Source of the DNA: JAWHQP01 sp032586195
GTDB lineage: Bacteria > Pseudomonadota > Gammaproteobacteria > Enterobacterales > Pasteurellaceae
Length of the DNA stretch: 64,000 nucleotides
Direction: 5' to 3'
NCBI GenBank assembly: GCA_032586195.1
Contig: JAWHQP010000003.1
Location: 124,001 to 188,000, forward strand
The notes beneath the pieces were generated by a model. It was not told the origin of the DNA, did not search any database, and worked only from the letters and a program-made list of their open reading frames with translations. The position numbers and the translations under genes are program-made. Positions 17,751 through 26,549 of this stretch are shown here, piece after piece (positions within the stretch are counted from its first letter, which is position 1; every line of letters begins with the position of its first letter).

Positions 17751-19542
17751 TTGCATTCTCCTTAGCTTTTTCCGCCGCTTCTGCCGCTTCAGCTTCCGCA
17801 CCATAAACACGTTTAGCTGGTTGGGATTTGGTAATTTTCACCGGACCGTAGTCAATGCGAGGTGAACCATTTTCATTATAGAACGCAAGAGTATGTTTTA
17901 AGTAATTGACATCATCACGTTCAGTGAAATCTAAACGTTGATGCGCACCGCGGGATTCTTTACGTTCAAGTGCGGAGTTGGCGATAGATTGTGCCACATC
18001 AAGGATATAACCTAATTCCACAGTGTAAAGTACATTGGTGTTAAATACGCTGGAACGATCCTGAATACGAATATGTTTATAGCGTTCTTTTAATTCAGCG
18101 ATTTTATCCACTGCGGTTTGCATACTTTCCTGGGTACGATAGATACCGCAGCCTTCTTCCATGGCCTGACCCATTTCTTCACGAATGTCAGCCCAGTTTT
18201 CAGTGCCTTCCTGATTAAATAAATCTTCTAGGCGACGTACAACATCCTGCGCTTGAGCGTCCACCGCAGCCTGATTTACATTGTGGCTTTCCACGGCACG
18301 TTGTGCTGCGTGTTCACCTGCCACCCGGCCTAAAACCAGTAATTCCGCCAATGAGTTAGAACCCAGGCGGTTCGCGCCATGTAAGCCGGACGAAGCACAT
18401 TCACCCACGGCAAATAAGCCTTTAATACGGGTTTCACTGTTATAATCCACTTCGATTCCGCCCATGGTGTAATGAACTACCGGACGCACAGGAATAGGTT
18501 GATTTACCGGATTTACTCCTTCATATGCCTGAGCCAGTTCGCAGATGAACGGTAAGCGTTCATGCAGATATTTTTCGCCGAGGTGACGTAAGTCAAGGTT
18601 AACCACATCCACGCCTTTGGCGGTTTTTAATGTGTTGCCTTTACGCCATTCCTGCCAGAATGCCTGGGAAACTTTATCGCGCGGGCCAAGTTCCATATAT
18701 TTGTTTTGAGGTTTACCTACCGGCGTTTCAGGACCTAAACCGTAATCCTGTAAGTAACGGTAGCCGTTTTTGTTAACGAGAATACCGCCTTCACCGCGGC
18801 ATCCTTCGGTCATTAAAATACCCGTATTAGGTAAACCGGTAGGATGATACTGCACAAATTCCATATCACGTAACGGTACGCCGTGACGGTACGCCATTGA
18901 TAAACCGTCGCCGGTTACGATACCGCCGTTGGTGTTAAATTTAAACGAACGACAACCGCCGCCGGTAGCGATAACCACGGCATTGGCGTTAATTTGAATT
19001 AATGTGCCTTCCATCATGTTCATCGCAACCATACCACGGGCTTCGCCGTCGTCGGTTAAGATGTCTAACACGAAATGTTCGTCAAAACGTTGGATTTGCG
19101 GATATTGGATTGAAGTCTGGAAAAGGGTATGCAAGAGATGGAAACCTGTTTTATCCGCTGCAAACCAGGTACGTTCGATTTTCATCCCGCCGAAACGACG
19201 CACGTTTACTTCACCGTTCGGTTGACGGCTCCAAGGACAGCCCCAGCGTTCGAGCTGAGTCATCTCCACTGGGGAATGTTCCACGAAGTATTCCACCACG
19301 TCTTGTTCGCATAACCAGTCACCACCCGCTACGGTGTCGTGGAAGTGTTTATCATAAGAATCTTCTTCTTTAAAGACAGCCGCTGCTCCTCCTTCTGCCG
19401 CCACGGTGTGGCTACGCATCGGATATACTTTTGATACCAATGCAATTTTAAGGTTTGGGTTGGCTTCAGCTGCTGCAATTGCCGCACGTAAACCGCCGCC
19501 GCCGGCGCCAACGATTGCGATATCAACATTAACTGTTTGCAC
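17743..19542 (-). CDS. frdA: FrdA, fumarate reductase flavoprotein subunit
   Basis: Catalytic FAD subunit that reduces fumarate to succinate during anaerobic growth. Dinucleotide fold IVGAGGGGLRAA is near the N-terminus. The flavin-attachment motif SHTVAAEGG and active-site motifs HPTGLPNTG and HGANRLGSNSLAEL are present. I prefer the GTG start at 19542 (VQTVNVDIAIVG, 599 residues), because GGAGAG lies just upstream. An ATG at 19560 is in frame but has only AT-rich sequence before it. It heads frdABCD. In succinate-producing Pasteurellaceae this step makes the main fermentation product. Confidence 0.95.
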   Translation of the reverse strand: MQTVNVDIAIVGAGGGGLRAAIAAAEANPNLKIALVSKVYPMRSHTVAAEGGAAAVFKEEDSYDKHFHDTVAGGDWLCEQDVVEYFVEHSPVEMTQLERWGCPWSRQPNGEVNVRRFGGMKIERTWFAADKTGFHLLHTLFQTSIQYPQIQRFDEHFVLDILTDDGEARGMVAMNMMEGTLIQINANAVVIATGGGCRSFKFNTNGGIVTGDGLSMAYRHGVPLRDMEFVQYHPTGLPNTGILMTEGCRGEGGILVNKNGYRYLQDYGLGPETPVGKPQNKYMELGPRDKVSQAFWQEWRKGNTLKTAKGVDVVNLDLRHLGEKYLHERLPFICELAQAYEGVNPVNQPIPVRPVVHYTMGGIEVDYNSETRIKGLFAVGECASSGLHGANRLGSNSLAELLVLGRVAGEHAAQRAVESHNVNQAAVDAQAQDVVRRLEDLFNQEGTENWADIREEMGQAMEEGCGIYRTQESMQTAVDKIAELKERYKHIRIQDRSSVFNTNVLYTVELGYILDVAQSIANSALERKESRGAHQRLDFTERDDVNYLKHTLAFYNENGSPRIDYGPVKITKSQPAKRVYGAEAEAAEAAEKAKENANG

Positions 19543-19680
19543 GATATTCTCTCCAATCATAAAAATAAAAACGTTATAAAAGAAAACTTACTGATATTCC
19601 CGATTTTAGGTAACCATTTTGCCACCAAAAATGTTATTGGATAATACTTTTTATTGGAATTTCCATAAGTTTTGTAATTT

Positions 19681-19696
19681 TGTGATCTACCTCAAA
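19681..19696 (-). promoter_or_regulatory. CRP/FNR-like site upstream of frdA
   Basis: GTGATctacCTCAA (19682-19695) is, on the minus strand, TTGAG-4-ATCAC, matching the FNR consensus TTGAT-4-ATCAA at 8 of 10 positions. The overlapping TGTGATctacctCAAAA has one perfect CRP half. FNR control of frd is established in E. coli; which protein binds here is not readable from sequence. Confidence 0.5.
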
Positions 19697-19717
19697 AAAG
19701 TTAAAATGAATTAAGGA

Positions 19718-19736
19718 GTTACTGATAATCATTCTC
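19718..19736. promoter_or_regulatory. Fur-box-like site between frdA and the autotransporter
   Basis: The 19-mer GTTACTGATAATCATTCTC matches the Fur consensus GATAATGATAATCATTATC at 16 of 19 positions by hand alignment. It lies 176 bases from the frdA start and about 340 from the autotransporter start, so iron control could apply to either gene. Confidence 0.6.
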
Positions 19737-20074
19737 TTCTAATACGTTTAATAAATAAAAGGACTTACAGAATCTGAGTGCTTTTGGTTCATTATTCATA
19801 GCGGCGTAATAAGATTATGATCTACTCAGCGGGGCAGACGGCTTACAGTATCCGTTATACTCAATATTTGGTAATTTGGAGAACAAAGATATTTTTTATT
19901 TGTAATTGATATGGTTAAGTATTAGTATGTTTTTTAATCATTATATATTCTATTACATAATGGTTATTGTAACTATGATGGTTAAACTTTTTTAGAGTTC
20001 TATTGCTGTTCATTTTTTGCGTTGCGGCAGTTTGGCACTCTAATTTAGTTCTTATTTAAATAAAGGATTATTTT

Positions 20075-22396
20075 ATGCATTGCTTATATCAATTCAAAAG
20101 AACTCTTATCGCGAGTTCACTTTCTCTACTACTCACCAACACCGCTTTTTCTACACCGACATTTGAATCCAGCGAGCTGGCAAAATTACCGACGGATGAA
20201 GGACTTTATTCGAAAGCTTCCGCCATAAGCGGTGATGGCAAAATTATTGGCGGAAGCGGTTCGGCGTGGAGTACAAACTACAGTTTTGGAGCCGCAACCT
20301 TATGGGGAGAACATTTAGACCAACCGATTTTATTGCCTAATCTGAATTCGACCAATAATCAAACACGGGCATCCGTTTTTGCGCTGAATCAGGATGGCAG
20401 TGTTGCCGGCGGCAGAGCTTATAAAACCTACAGTAATACGACGAAAGCAGGCACAAAATACATAAAGGCTTACTTCCCGACGATATGGGAAAAGGGTGCC
20501 GATGGTCAGTATAAGGCGATAGAATTATTGGGCTACCGTACCGCTAAAGGAAATAATGTCTTGCTTGACAATGATACCGCGGGGCAAGTTAATGCATTAA
20601 ACGCCGCGGGTACCCGTGCGGTGGGGAAGTTAATCCCGGAAGATGATTATGAAAAAAAATGGAAATGGGCGACTTTATGGGAAAAGCAAGCTGACGGCAC
20701 CTGGTCAAAACCGATATATTTGGGGGCTTTGGAAGAGACTAAAAGCCCCTATTCCCAACCTTTCAGTAACGCCAGAGCCATTAGTCATAACGGCAAGGTG
20801 ATTGCCGGTGATTCCGATACGCCATATCGAACATACCAGCATAAACCGCTGAAAGCGGTTGTCTGGGAAGAAAAAAATAGCAAATGGGAAATTACCCGAC
20901 TGCCGATGAAATCCGAACATACCGAAAAATGGAGTTCCGCCGCCGCGTTAAATGAAGACGGTTCCGTAGCCGCCGGTTACGTTCAAACCAAAACTCAGAA
21001 CGAAGTTGCGGAAGGTGAGGTTGCCGCAAGATATGTGCAGGCGGTTATTTGGAAAAAACAAACGGACGGCTGGCATTATCAGTATTTAAAACCGTTTGAT
21101 GAAACGGTTGATGAAAAAGCACGTTCCACCCATGTGTACGCACTGAATAAAAGCGGCTCGATAGCTGCCGGTACCGCGGCGATTGATAAAAATTGTTCGG
21201 ATAAAGATGGCCCGGCGAACTGTGATAGTTCGCCTGCTCTTTGGTACGATTTTGATAAAAAACCTTTAAATTTAGGCACATTAAAAGCGGATCGTGAGGG
21301 TAATGGCTCGGTGTTCGCATTAAGCGATGACGGCACGGTCGCAGTGGGTGAAGCGGAAAGCGATCAGACTGATAAATATGATCCTTTAAAGCAGGTTAAA
21401 AAAGCAACCTTATGGAAAATTACTTATCCTAAATCAACGGAGAAAGGCAATAGTTCGGCAGGTCCTAACGTTATTGTAGTCGATGAGGCGAACTTTAATC
21501 AAAGTATCGCAATGTTGGCTGACGATACTTCACGCCTACTTTCCAACCAGTATGATCATTTACTGAGACTGCAAAACGGTTGCATTTCCAATGTGAACAA
21601 AGGCTATGTCTGCTATCAGGCGCAAGGTGGCGTTGACGTGGAACATAAACGTACGGATACGCCTGTTCAGCTTAGTTTTGGTTACGGCATGACGGAACGG
21701 TTTTCAGCCGGAATCAGTTTAGGTTATGCGACGAATCATATTCTGCCTAGTAGCCATAAAGCCCGTAATAGTTTAGGCGTGGGGATACAAACCCAGTGGT
21801 CGTATCCGGTAAAAAATGGCGTGTTTTACGTAAAACCGACCTTTGCCTATGAAAATTATTCCGTGGATATTACTCGGCCGCATTTAGCCAATACGGAATT
21901 GGGCAAAGGCCGCAGCAAAGTGCGGAGTTATGGCGGTGCGCTATTAGCCGGACTTGATTCTGAATTTGCCGCCGAACGGGTAAAATTCGGCGTTTATAGC
22001 GGGGTTCGCCATAATGTTATTCAACGTTCTGCTTATCGGGAGCACGATATCGCTTTTCCGGTATCCTATGACAAACTCACCTATCGGGATACCGCTGCGG
22101 TAGTCGGCTTGAAATTGGATGTGTTGCTTGCCGGATCCGTTTGGTGGGATACGGTGATGGAAGCCGAACGTTCGTTAAACACACCGGATGTGACGGCTAA
22201 GGCACGGTATCAAGCGGTAAGCAGTCGGCAATTGGAGCAAAAGGTGGCATTGCGTTCAACCCGCGGACAAATCAGTTCCGGGTTACGTTATCAGTTTAAC
22301 CCTATGCTGAGCGTGAGTGTGATTCCTACCGTTAAAAAAGAATTATATGGTAATGCCAGATTTAGTACGCTATTACAACTGCAAGGGCAGTTTTAG
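20075..22396 (+). CDS. HAF-repeat autotransporter with C-terminal beta-barrel
   Basis: A 773-residue type V secretion protein. The signal peptide ends near residue 26 (TAFS). The passenger (about 30-465) holds at least seven short units of the form A-[IL]-[SN]-x-[DN]-G-x-[AV]-x-G (for example AISGDGKIIGGS, ALNQDGSVAGGR, ALNEDGSVAAGY, ALSDDGTVAVGE), several followed by a [AP]-x-[LI]-W-x-[EK] strand. This is the HAF extracellular repeat pattern, predicted in that family to fold like a beta-propeller. Residues about 505-773 form an autotransporter barrel ending in aromatic F. Protease or adhesin motifs are not evident, so function is unknown. Confidence 0.85.
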   Translation: MHCLYQFKRTLIASSLSLLLTNTAFSTPTFESSELAKLPTDEGLYSKASAISGDGKIIGGSGSAWSTNYSFGAATLWGEHLDQPILLPNLNSTNNQTRASVFALNQDGSVAGGRAYKTYSNTTKAGTKYIKAYFPTIWEKGADGQYKAIELLGYRTAKGNNVLLDNDTAGQVNALNAAGTRAVGKLIPEDDYEKKWKWATLWEKQADGTWSKPIYLGALEETKSPYSQPFSNARAISHNGKVIAGDSDTPYRTYQHKPLKAVVWEEKNSKWEITRLPMKSEHTEKWSSAAALNEDGSVAAGYVQTKTQNEVAEGEVAARYVQAVIWKKQTDGWHYQYLKPFDETVDEKARSTHVYALNKSGSIAAGTAAIDKNCSDKDGPANCDSSPALWYDFDKKPLNLGTLKADREGNGSVFALSDDGTVAVGEAESDQTDKYDPLKQVKKATLWKITYPKSTEKGNSSAGPNVIVVDEANFNQSIAMLADDTSRLLSNQYDHLLRLQNGCISNVNKGYVCYQAQGGVDVEHKRTDTPVQLSFGYGMTERFSAGISLGYATNHILPSSHKARNSLGVGIQTQWSYPVKNGVFYVKPTFAYENYSVDITRPHLANTELGKGRSKVRSYGGALLAGLDSEFAAERVKFGVYSGVRHNVIQRSAYREHDIAFPVSYDKLTYRDTAAVVGLKLDVLLAGSVWWDTVMEAERSLNTPDVTAKARYQAVSSRQLEQKVALRSTRGQISSGLRYQFNPMLSVSVIPTVKKELYGNARFSTLLQLQGQF

Positions 22397-22443
22397 CGAG
22401 GTTGGTTAAAGCGGATGTAAGTATATCCGACCATATTGACATG

Positions 22444-22516
22444 AAAGTGCGGTGTCGGTTTAGCGAGTTTTGAAAATGTTAAAATGCAAAAACTCGGAAA
22501 AACGACACCGCACTTT
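22444..22516. terminator. Inverted USS pair: bidirectional terminator between convergent genes
   Basis: USS cores at 22445 and 22507 face each other. The arms form a perfect 14-bp stem (AAAGTGCGGTGTCG with CGACACCGCACTTT). Inner arms also pair, CGAGTTTT (22464-22471) with AAAACTCG (22489-22496). It sits between the convergent autotransporter and agp genes. Confidence 0.85.
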
Positions 22517-22532
22517 TTAGTACGGAACGAGT

Positions 22533-23837
22533 TTATTTTAGCTGCTCATACTGTGTTAATGCCTGAGTGAAGCGGCCATTGACTTCCTCGGCGGGATAAA
22601 GTCCGGATTCATTCGCTTTTAAACCGGCGAGTTTCAATGAATAAACCATCGGCGGATTGCTCAGATCCAGCTGTTGAAGATGACGCAGTTGATCCGTTGT
22701 TTGATAGACTAAATTAACGCCGATATACTCGTTGTGCGTTTTTTTATCTTCCCATTTTTCAAACACCAGTTTGGAACCGATAGGCGTTTTTTTCTCAATG
22801 GTATTCGGCAAGCTATAGTCTTCAACGCCTAAAGCTTTCGTCACCGAACCGATGTTAGAGTCATGCCCTACTAAATAAGTGAATTTTCGATCTTTTGCAT
22901 TCAATTCGTCTTTCATGTAGTTGATTAACGGATGCGCCACGTTGACGGCGATGCTTGGCGCGGTGAAAAGAATGTCGCCATAGACGTCTTTTACTTTCGA
23001 AACGGCTTCCCACTCTGCGGTTGAAAGCTGTTTGCCGAAAGCGGCTTGTTTATCGTCCGCTTCAAAATATTGCAGGATCAGCGCGTCTGCAATGCTGGTT
23101 GCCAGCTTTAACGAACCGCTTAAATTAGGTTCCTCGTTTAATTTGAAAATCATTTTGGTATCGAAATCATTCAATGAACAGATATGATCCGTTTTACAGG
23201 CAGGTGAATCGGACATATCCAACACATTTTCAATAAGTTTAAAAGAAGGTTTTAAGGTTTCCGTCAGGTTCTTTAAACTTCCTTTCCCGTCCATTGCGTT
23301 AATTTCCTGCATAGCCTGAGCTTCGATTGCAGGGCTTAATTTGGATAAACGGGGAAAGAAAACCGGATCCATTTTACTTGGCGCGAAACGGTGGGCGACC
23401 TTAATATCACAAGTGGGAGCAAAGCCCGCGGAGAAATATTCTCCGGTTGCAATCGTGCGCTGCATACTATTGGAATAAATATTAATTTCATCTAAAGTCG
23501 GGCATTTTCCTTCCGCAAATAAGCCTTCCGCTTCTAACCATTTACGAAAGTATTGCCCCATTGCCGTTTCTAACAGGCCGCCGCGCAAGGTTAGTTCGCT
23601 TGGGTTTGCCGTCCAGTCGATCCATTTATGTGTGGTGACTTTTCCTAATTTGCTGTCTTTGCCGGATAACGGAGCGCGAATATTATGACGGCTTAACACC
23701 ACCACTTCTTTGAGCTGATAATCCTTATGTAGTTGCGCATAGCGTGAGTTTTCTGTTATTGATGTTTGCGCTTGAGTGGGTAGGGCAGCGAAAAGTGCGG
23801 TGCTGATCAGCAGAGAAAGAAGAGAGAATTTTTTCAT
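22533..23837 (-). CDS. agp: Agp-type periplasmic glucose-1-phosphatase (histidine acid phosphatase)
   Basis: Secreted acid phosphatase of branch 2 of the histidine phosphatases. The signal peptide spans about 22 residues (LPTQA). The catalytic motif is SRHNIRAPLS (near 49) rather than RHGxRxP, the form also found in E. coli Agp. The proton-donor motif is GHDSNIGS near 325. Regions such as YSNSMQRTIATGEYF, DSPACK and NVAHPLINYMKDEL resemble Agp along the length. It probably frees glucose from glucose-1-phosphate in the periplasm; phytase activity is possible. A USS core at 23793 encodes part of the signal peptide (STALF). Confidence 0.85.
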   Translation of the reverse strand: MKKFSLLSLLISTALFAALPTQAQTSITENSRYAQLHKDYQLKEVVVLSRHNIRAPLSGKDSKLGKVTTHKWIDWTANPSELTLRGGLLETAMGQYFRKWLEAEGLFAEGKCPTLDEINIYSNSMQRTIATGEYFSAGFAPTCDIKVAHRFAPSKMDPVFFPRLSKLSPAIEAQAMQEINAMDGKGSLKNLTETLKPSFKLIENVLDMSDSPACKTDHICSLNDFDTKMIFKLNEEPNLSGSLKLATSIADALILQYFEADDKQAAFGKQLSTAEWEAVSKVKDVYGDILFTAPSIAVNVAHPLINYMKDELNAKDRKFTYLVGHDSNIGSVTKALGVEDYSLPNTIEKKTPIGSKLVFEKWEDKKTHNEYIGVNLVYQTTDQLRHLQQLDLSNPPMVYSLKLAGLKANESGLYPAEEVNGRFTQALTQYEQLK

Positions 23838-23855
23838 AATAGATACCTTTCAGTT

Positions 23856-23872
23856 ATATAGAAGTTCTATAT
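23856..23872. repeat. 17-bp palindrome upstream of agp
   Basis: ATATAGAAGTTCTATAT is a perfect inverted repeat about a central G, about 20 bases before the agp ATG. It could be an operator or part of a 5' leader hairpin. No known regulator consensus is recognised. Confidence 0.55.
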
Positions 23873-23897
23873 TATAAACAATTACCGGCCTGTAATT

Positions 23898-23913
23898 TGT
23901 GATATCACTCACG
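23898..23913. promoter_or_regulatory. CRP-like site between agp and the ABC importer
   Basis: TGTGAtatcacTCACG matches TGTGA-6-TCACA with one mismatch. It lies in the divergent region. In E. coli, agp is activated by cAMP-CRP. Confidence 0.6.
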
Positions 23914-23917
23914 CTTA

Positions 23918-23931
23918 TTGAATTTGATCAA
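23918..23931. promoter_or_regulatory. FNR-like site between agp and the ABC importer
   Basis: TTGAAtttgATCAA matches the FNR consensus TTGAT-4-ATCAA at 9 of 10 positions. It starts five bases after the CRP-like site, so the two may compete or act together. Confidence 0.6.
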
Positions 23932-24059
23932 CACAACTTATTTTTTATTGAAAAATAATTAATGCAATTAATTATTATTTATGTTAAATTTCGGCTCTTT
24001 CAACAGGAGATGAAAAAGCGCTTCAGCCTCTTAGATTGTGTTCAGTAAGGAAATTAAGA

Positions 24060-25589
24060 ATGAAAAAACTCATAGCGTTATTTGTGGCTGCCGCTGCGAT
24101 TGTAGTCTGGCAATGGAATGATAAGGATGCGGTAACGGTAAATACGGATGAGCCTTTAGTAGTGGTGACACCATGGGAAATTACCTCGACCGATCCGAGC
24201 AAATCGGGCTATATTTTCCAACGTTTGCAGTTAGCCGAAACCTTGGTGGATGCCGATGAAGAAGGTCGCTTGCAGCCGGCGCTGGCGGAACGCTGGGTTC
24301 CTAATGAACGGTTTGATCAATGGCTGTTTTATTTACGCCCTGATGTGAAATTTCATGACGGTTCATTGCTCCGGGCCGAAGATGTGGTGTTTAGTTTACG
24401 ACAGGCGCTGATTAAGCCGACCCCGTTAAAAAATGCGCATATTAGAGATATTCAAGCGTTGGATGAGCATACCGTACGGATTTCATTAGCGCAGCCGCTG
24501 GTTTCATTTCCCGCGTTTCTAACCCATTCGACAACCCTGATTCTGGCGAGGTCCGCTTTTGACGAGCAGGGTAATGTGGTGAAGTTTATCGCCACAGGCG
24601 CTTATCAGGCTGACAAAATCGAGCCGCCGCAGAAAATAGAACAGCACGCGTTTGCGGATTACTGGGGTGAGAAGGCGAACATTCGGCGGGTCAATTATTT
24701 AGCTAACAGCCGTAGTGAAACCCGTACGTTATTAGCTCAGAGCAATATGAATTATCTTGTGTTCAATCTTGATCCCGCAAGCCTTTCCCGTTTGAAGGCG
24801 GATTCGGATTTAAACGTACAATCAAAATCAATTGCCCGTACGATTCAGTATAAAGTCAATGCCGCACACCCCCTCTTCGCCGATGTGAAAGTTCGCCGGA
24901 TCTTAAGCGATGCGATTGATCGTGAGGGGCTAGTGCATGCCGTATTGCGTATGGATCATGGCGAAGCCGAAACGTTATTGCCCGAAAGTTTTTCCGATTG
25001 GTATCTGAAAGTGGCTTCGGTCAAGCCGCAATACTCGGAACTGAAAAAAGGTTTAATTGCGTTAGGGTATGAAGATAAAGACGGTATGTTATATAAAGAC
25101 GGCAAGCCGTTTAAATTTGTGTTGCGCACCTTCTCCGATCGGCCTGAACTGCCCGTTATCGCCACGGCGCTACAGAATCAATGGAAACAGTTAGGTATTG
25201 ATGTTGTCGTATCCATCGGCAATTTCTCTGAAATTCCGGCAGGGCATCAGGACGGGTCGCTGGAAATGGCGTTATATGCCCGTCATTACGGTATGGTGCC
25301 GGATCCGATCGGGGTATTGCTGCAGGATTTTGTTCCTCAGGGCAGCGATTGGGGCGTAATGAATTGGTCAAATCAAGAATTAACCGAAGCGCTTTCACAG
25401 TTACAGCATACCGCCGAACCTGAGCGGCAATATGCATTGAAGCAAAAGATTACGGGCATTATTTACGCGGAGAGACCGATTACGCCGGTTATTTTCTATC
25501 AGCAGAATGCCGTGGCGCATAAAGCGTTAAAAGGACTACGGCTTGATCCGTTCGAACGTAATTTTCATTTGAATAAATTATCTTGGTAG
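24060..25589 (+). CDS. ABC importer solute-binding protein, family 5 (peptide/nickel class)
   Basis: Periplasmic binding protein of the Opp/Dpp/Nik class. I start at the ATG (MKKLIALF) with TAAGGA upstream; an upstream GTG would add eight residues. The hydrophobic N-terminus (residues 4-19) is not followed by a lipobox cysteine, so it is either cleaved or left as a membrane anchor. Family features: LVVVTPWEITSTDPSKSGY, LAERWVPNERFDQWLFYLRPDVKFHDGS and KVRRILSDAIDREGLV. At 509 residues it is full length. Substrate cannot be told from sequence. It is the first of four closely packed genes. Confidence 0.88.
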   Translation: MKKLIALFVAAAAIVVWQWNDKDAVTVNTDEPLVVVTPWEITSTDPSKSGYIFQRLQLAETLVDADEEGRLQPALAERWVPNERFDQWLFYLRPDVKFHDGSLLRAEDVVFSLRQALIKPTPLKNAHIRDIQALDEHTVRISLAQPLVSFPAFLTHSTTLILARSAFDEQGNVVKFIATGAYQADKIEPPQKIEQHAFADYWGEKANIRRVNYLANSRSETRTLLAQSNMNYLVFNLDPASLSRLKADSDLNVQSKSIARTIQYKVNAAHPLFADVKVRRILSDAIDREGLVHAVLRMDHGEAETLLPESFSDWYLKVASVKPQYSELKKGLIALGYEDKDGMLYKDGKPFKFVLRTFSDRPELPVIATALQNQWKQLGIDVVVSIGNFSEIPAGHQDGSLEMALYARHYGMVPDPIGVLLQDFVPQGSDWGVMNWSNQELTEALSQLQHTAEPERQYALKQKITGIIYAERPITPVIFYQQNAVAHKALKGLRLDPFERNFHLNKLSW

Positions 25590-25595
25590 CGATTA

Positions 25596-26549
25596 ATGTT
25601 AACTATTATTTTAAAGCGTGTCGGACAGCTGATTTTAATGGTTTGGTCGGTAGGAACATTGACCTTTATTCTCACTAGAAATTTACCCGGTGATATGGCG
25701 TTTCGTATCGCGGCAAGTCGTTACGGTTATGATCAGACGGATGCCGCGGCGGCGGCATTGGTGCGTTCGCAGGTAGGTCTGGATCAGCCGTGGTGGCAAA
25801 CCTATATGTACTGGTTTACGGATTTGCTACAGTTTAATCTGGGTAAATCCTTAGTCAGTGAGGAATCGGTATGGTCGCTGATTACACATCAGTTCGGACA
25901 TACGCTCGGCCTGGCGGTGGCAGCCTTATTGCTCGGTTTGCTGATTGGCCCGCCGCTCGGCCTGTTGGCCGCTCACAAGTCAAACGGATTATTTGATCGT
26001 TTCACCTTATTGGTGAGTACTTTGCTGCGTTCGGTTCCCGCCTTTATTATCGGTATCGGTTTAATCAGTTTATTTGCGGTTAAATTGAATTGGCTGCCGG
26101 CGGCGGGATACGGCGACTGGCGCTATTTTATTCTGCCCGCCCTGACGCTGGCCTTAGGGCTAAGTGCGGTTTCCGTTCGGATAAGTCGTAATGCCATGCT
26201 GACGGTGGCATATTCTGATTATTATCAATTTGCCCGGCTTAAAGGGCTGAACGCTCGGCAGTGTTTTTTCCGTCACGGTTTGCGTAATGTGGCGATTCCG
26301 ATTCTTGCCTATCATTCGGTTCAGCTGATTTATTTAATTGAAGGTGTGGTTATTGTGGAAAGTTTATTTGCCTGGCCGGGCAGCGGACATGCGCTGGTAC
26401 ATGCCGTTATCGCACGGGATATTCCGATGATTCAGGGGACCGCCTTAGTGATGGGCGCTTTATTTGTGTTATTGAATATGTTGGTTGATGTGTTAAGTGC
26501 GTGGATTGATCCGCGAATCTCATCTCGGGCGGCAGGGGGCGTATCATGA
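25596..26549 (+). CDS. ABC importer permease, DppB/OppB type
   Basis: Inner-membrane permease with six hydrophobic segments over 317 residues. It begins LKRVGQLILMVWSVGTLTFILTR and has FNLGKSLVSEESV, both typical of OppB/DppB. The coupling-loop EAA-like region (SDYYQFARLKGL, then RHGLRNVAIPIL) is near 205-230. It begins 6 bases after the binding protein and overlaps the next permease by four bases. A USS core at 26162-26170 lies within it. Confidence 0.92.
   Translation: MLTIILKRVGQLILMVWSVGTLTFILTRNLPGDMAFRIAASRYGYDQTDAAAAALVRSQVGLDQPWWQTYMYWFTDLLQFNLGKSLVSEESVWSLITHQFGHTLGLAVAALLLGLLIGPPLGLLAAHKSNGLFDRFTLLVSTLLRSVPAFIIGIGLISLFAVKLNWLPAAGYGDWRYFILPALTLALGLSAVSVRISRNAMLTVAYSDYYQFARLKGLNARQCFFRHGLRNVAIPILAYHSVQLIYLIEGVVIVESLFAWPGSGHALVHAVIARDIPMIQGTALVMGALFVLLNMLVDVLSAWIDPRISSRAAGGVS

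Larger units (their letters stand above)
19543..20074. other. Divergent intergenic region, frdA / autotransporter
   Basis: About 530 non-coding, AT-rich bases between the divergent frdA and autotransporter starts. It holds a CRP/FNR-like site and a Fur-like box (listed separately), both nearer frdA. The half closer to the autotransporter (19740-20074) shows no clear promoter pair, RNA gene or reading frame. A TATGAT at about 19975 could be a -10 element. Confidence 0.6.

Noticed and set aside
18000..22000. AAGTGCGGA motifs at about 17970 and 21915 as USS
   Set aside because: They differ from the core at the last base; counted as near matches only.
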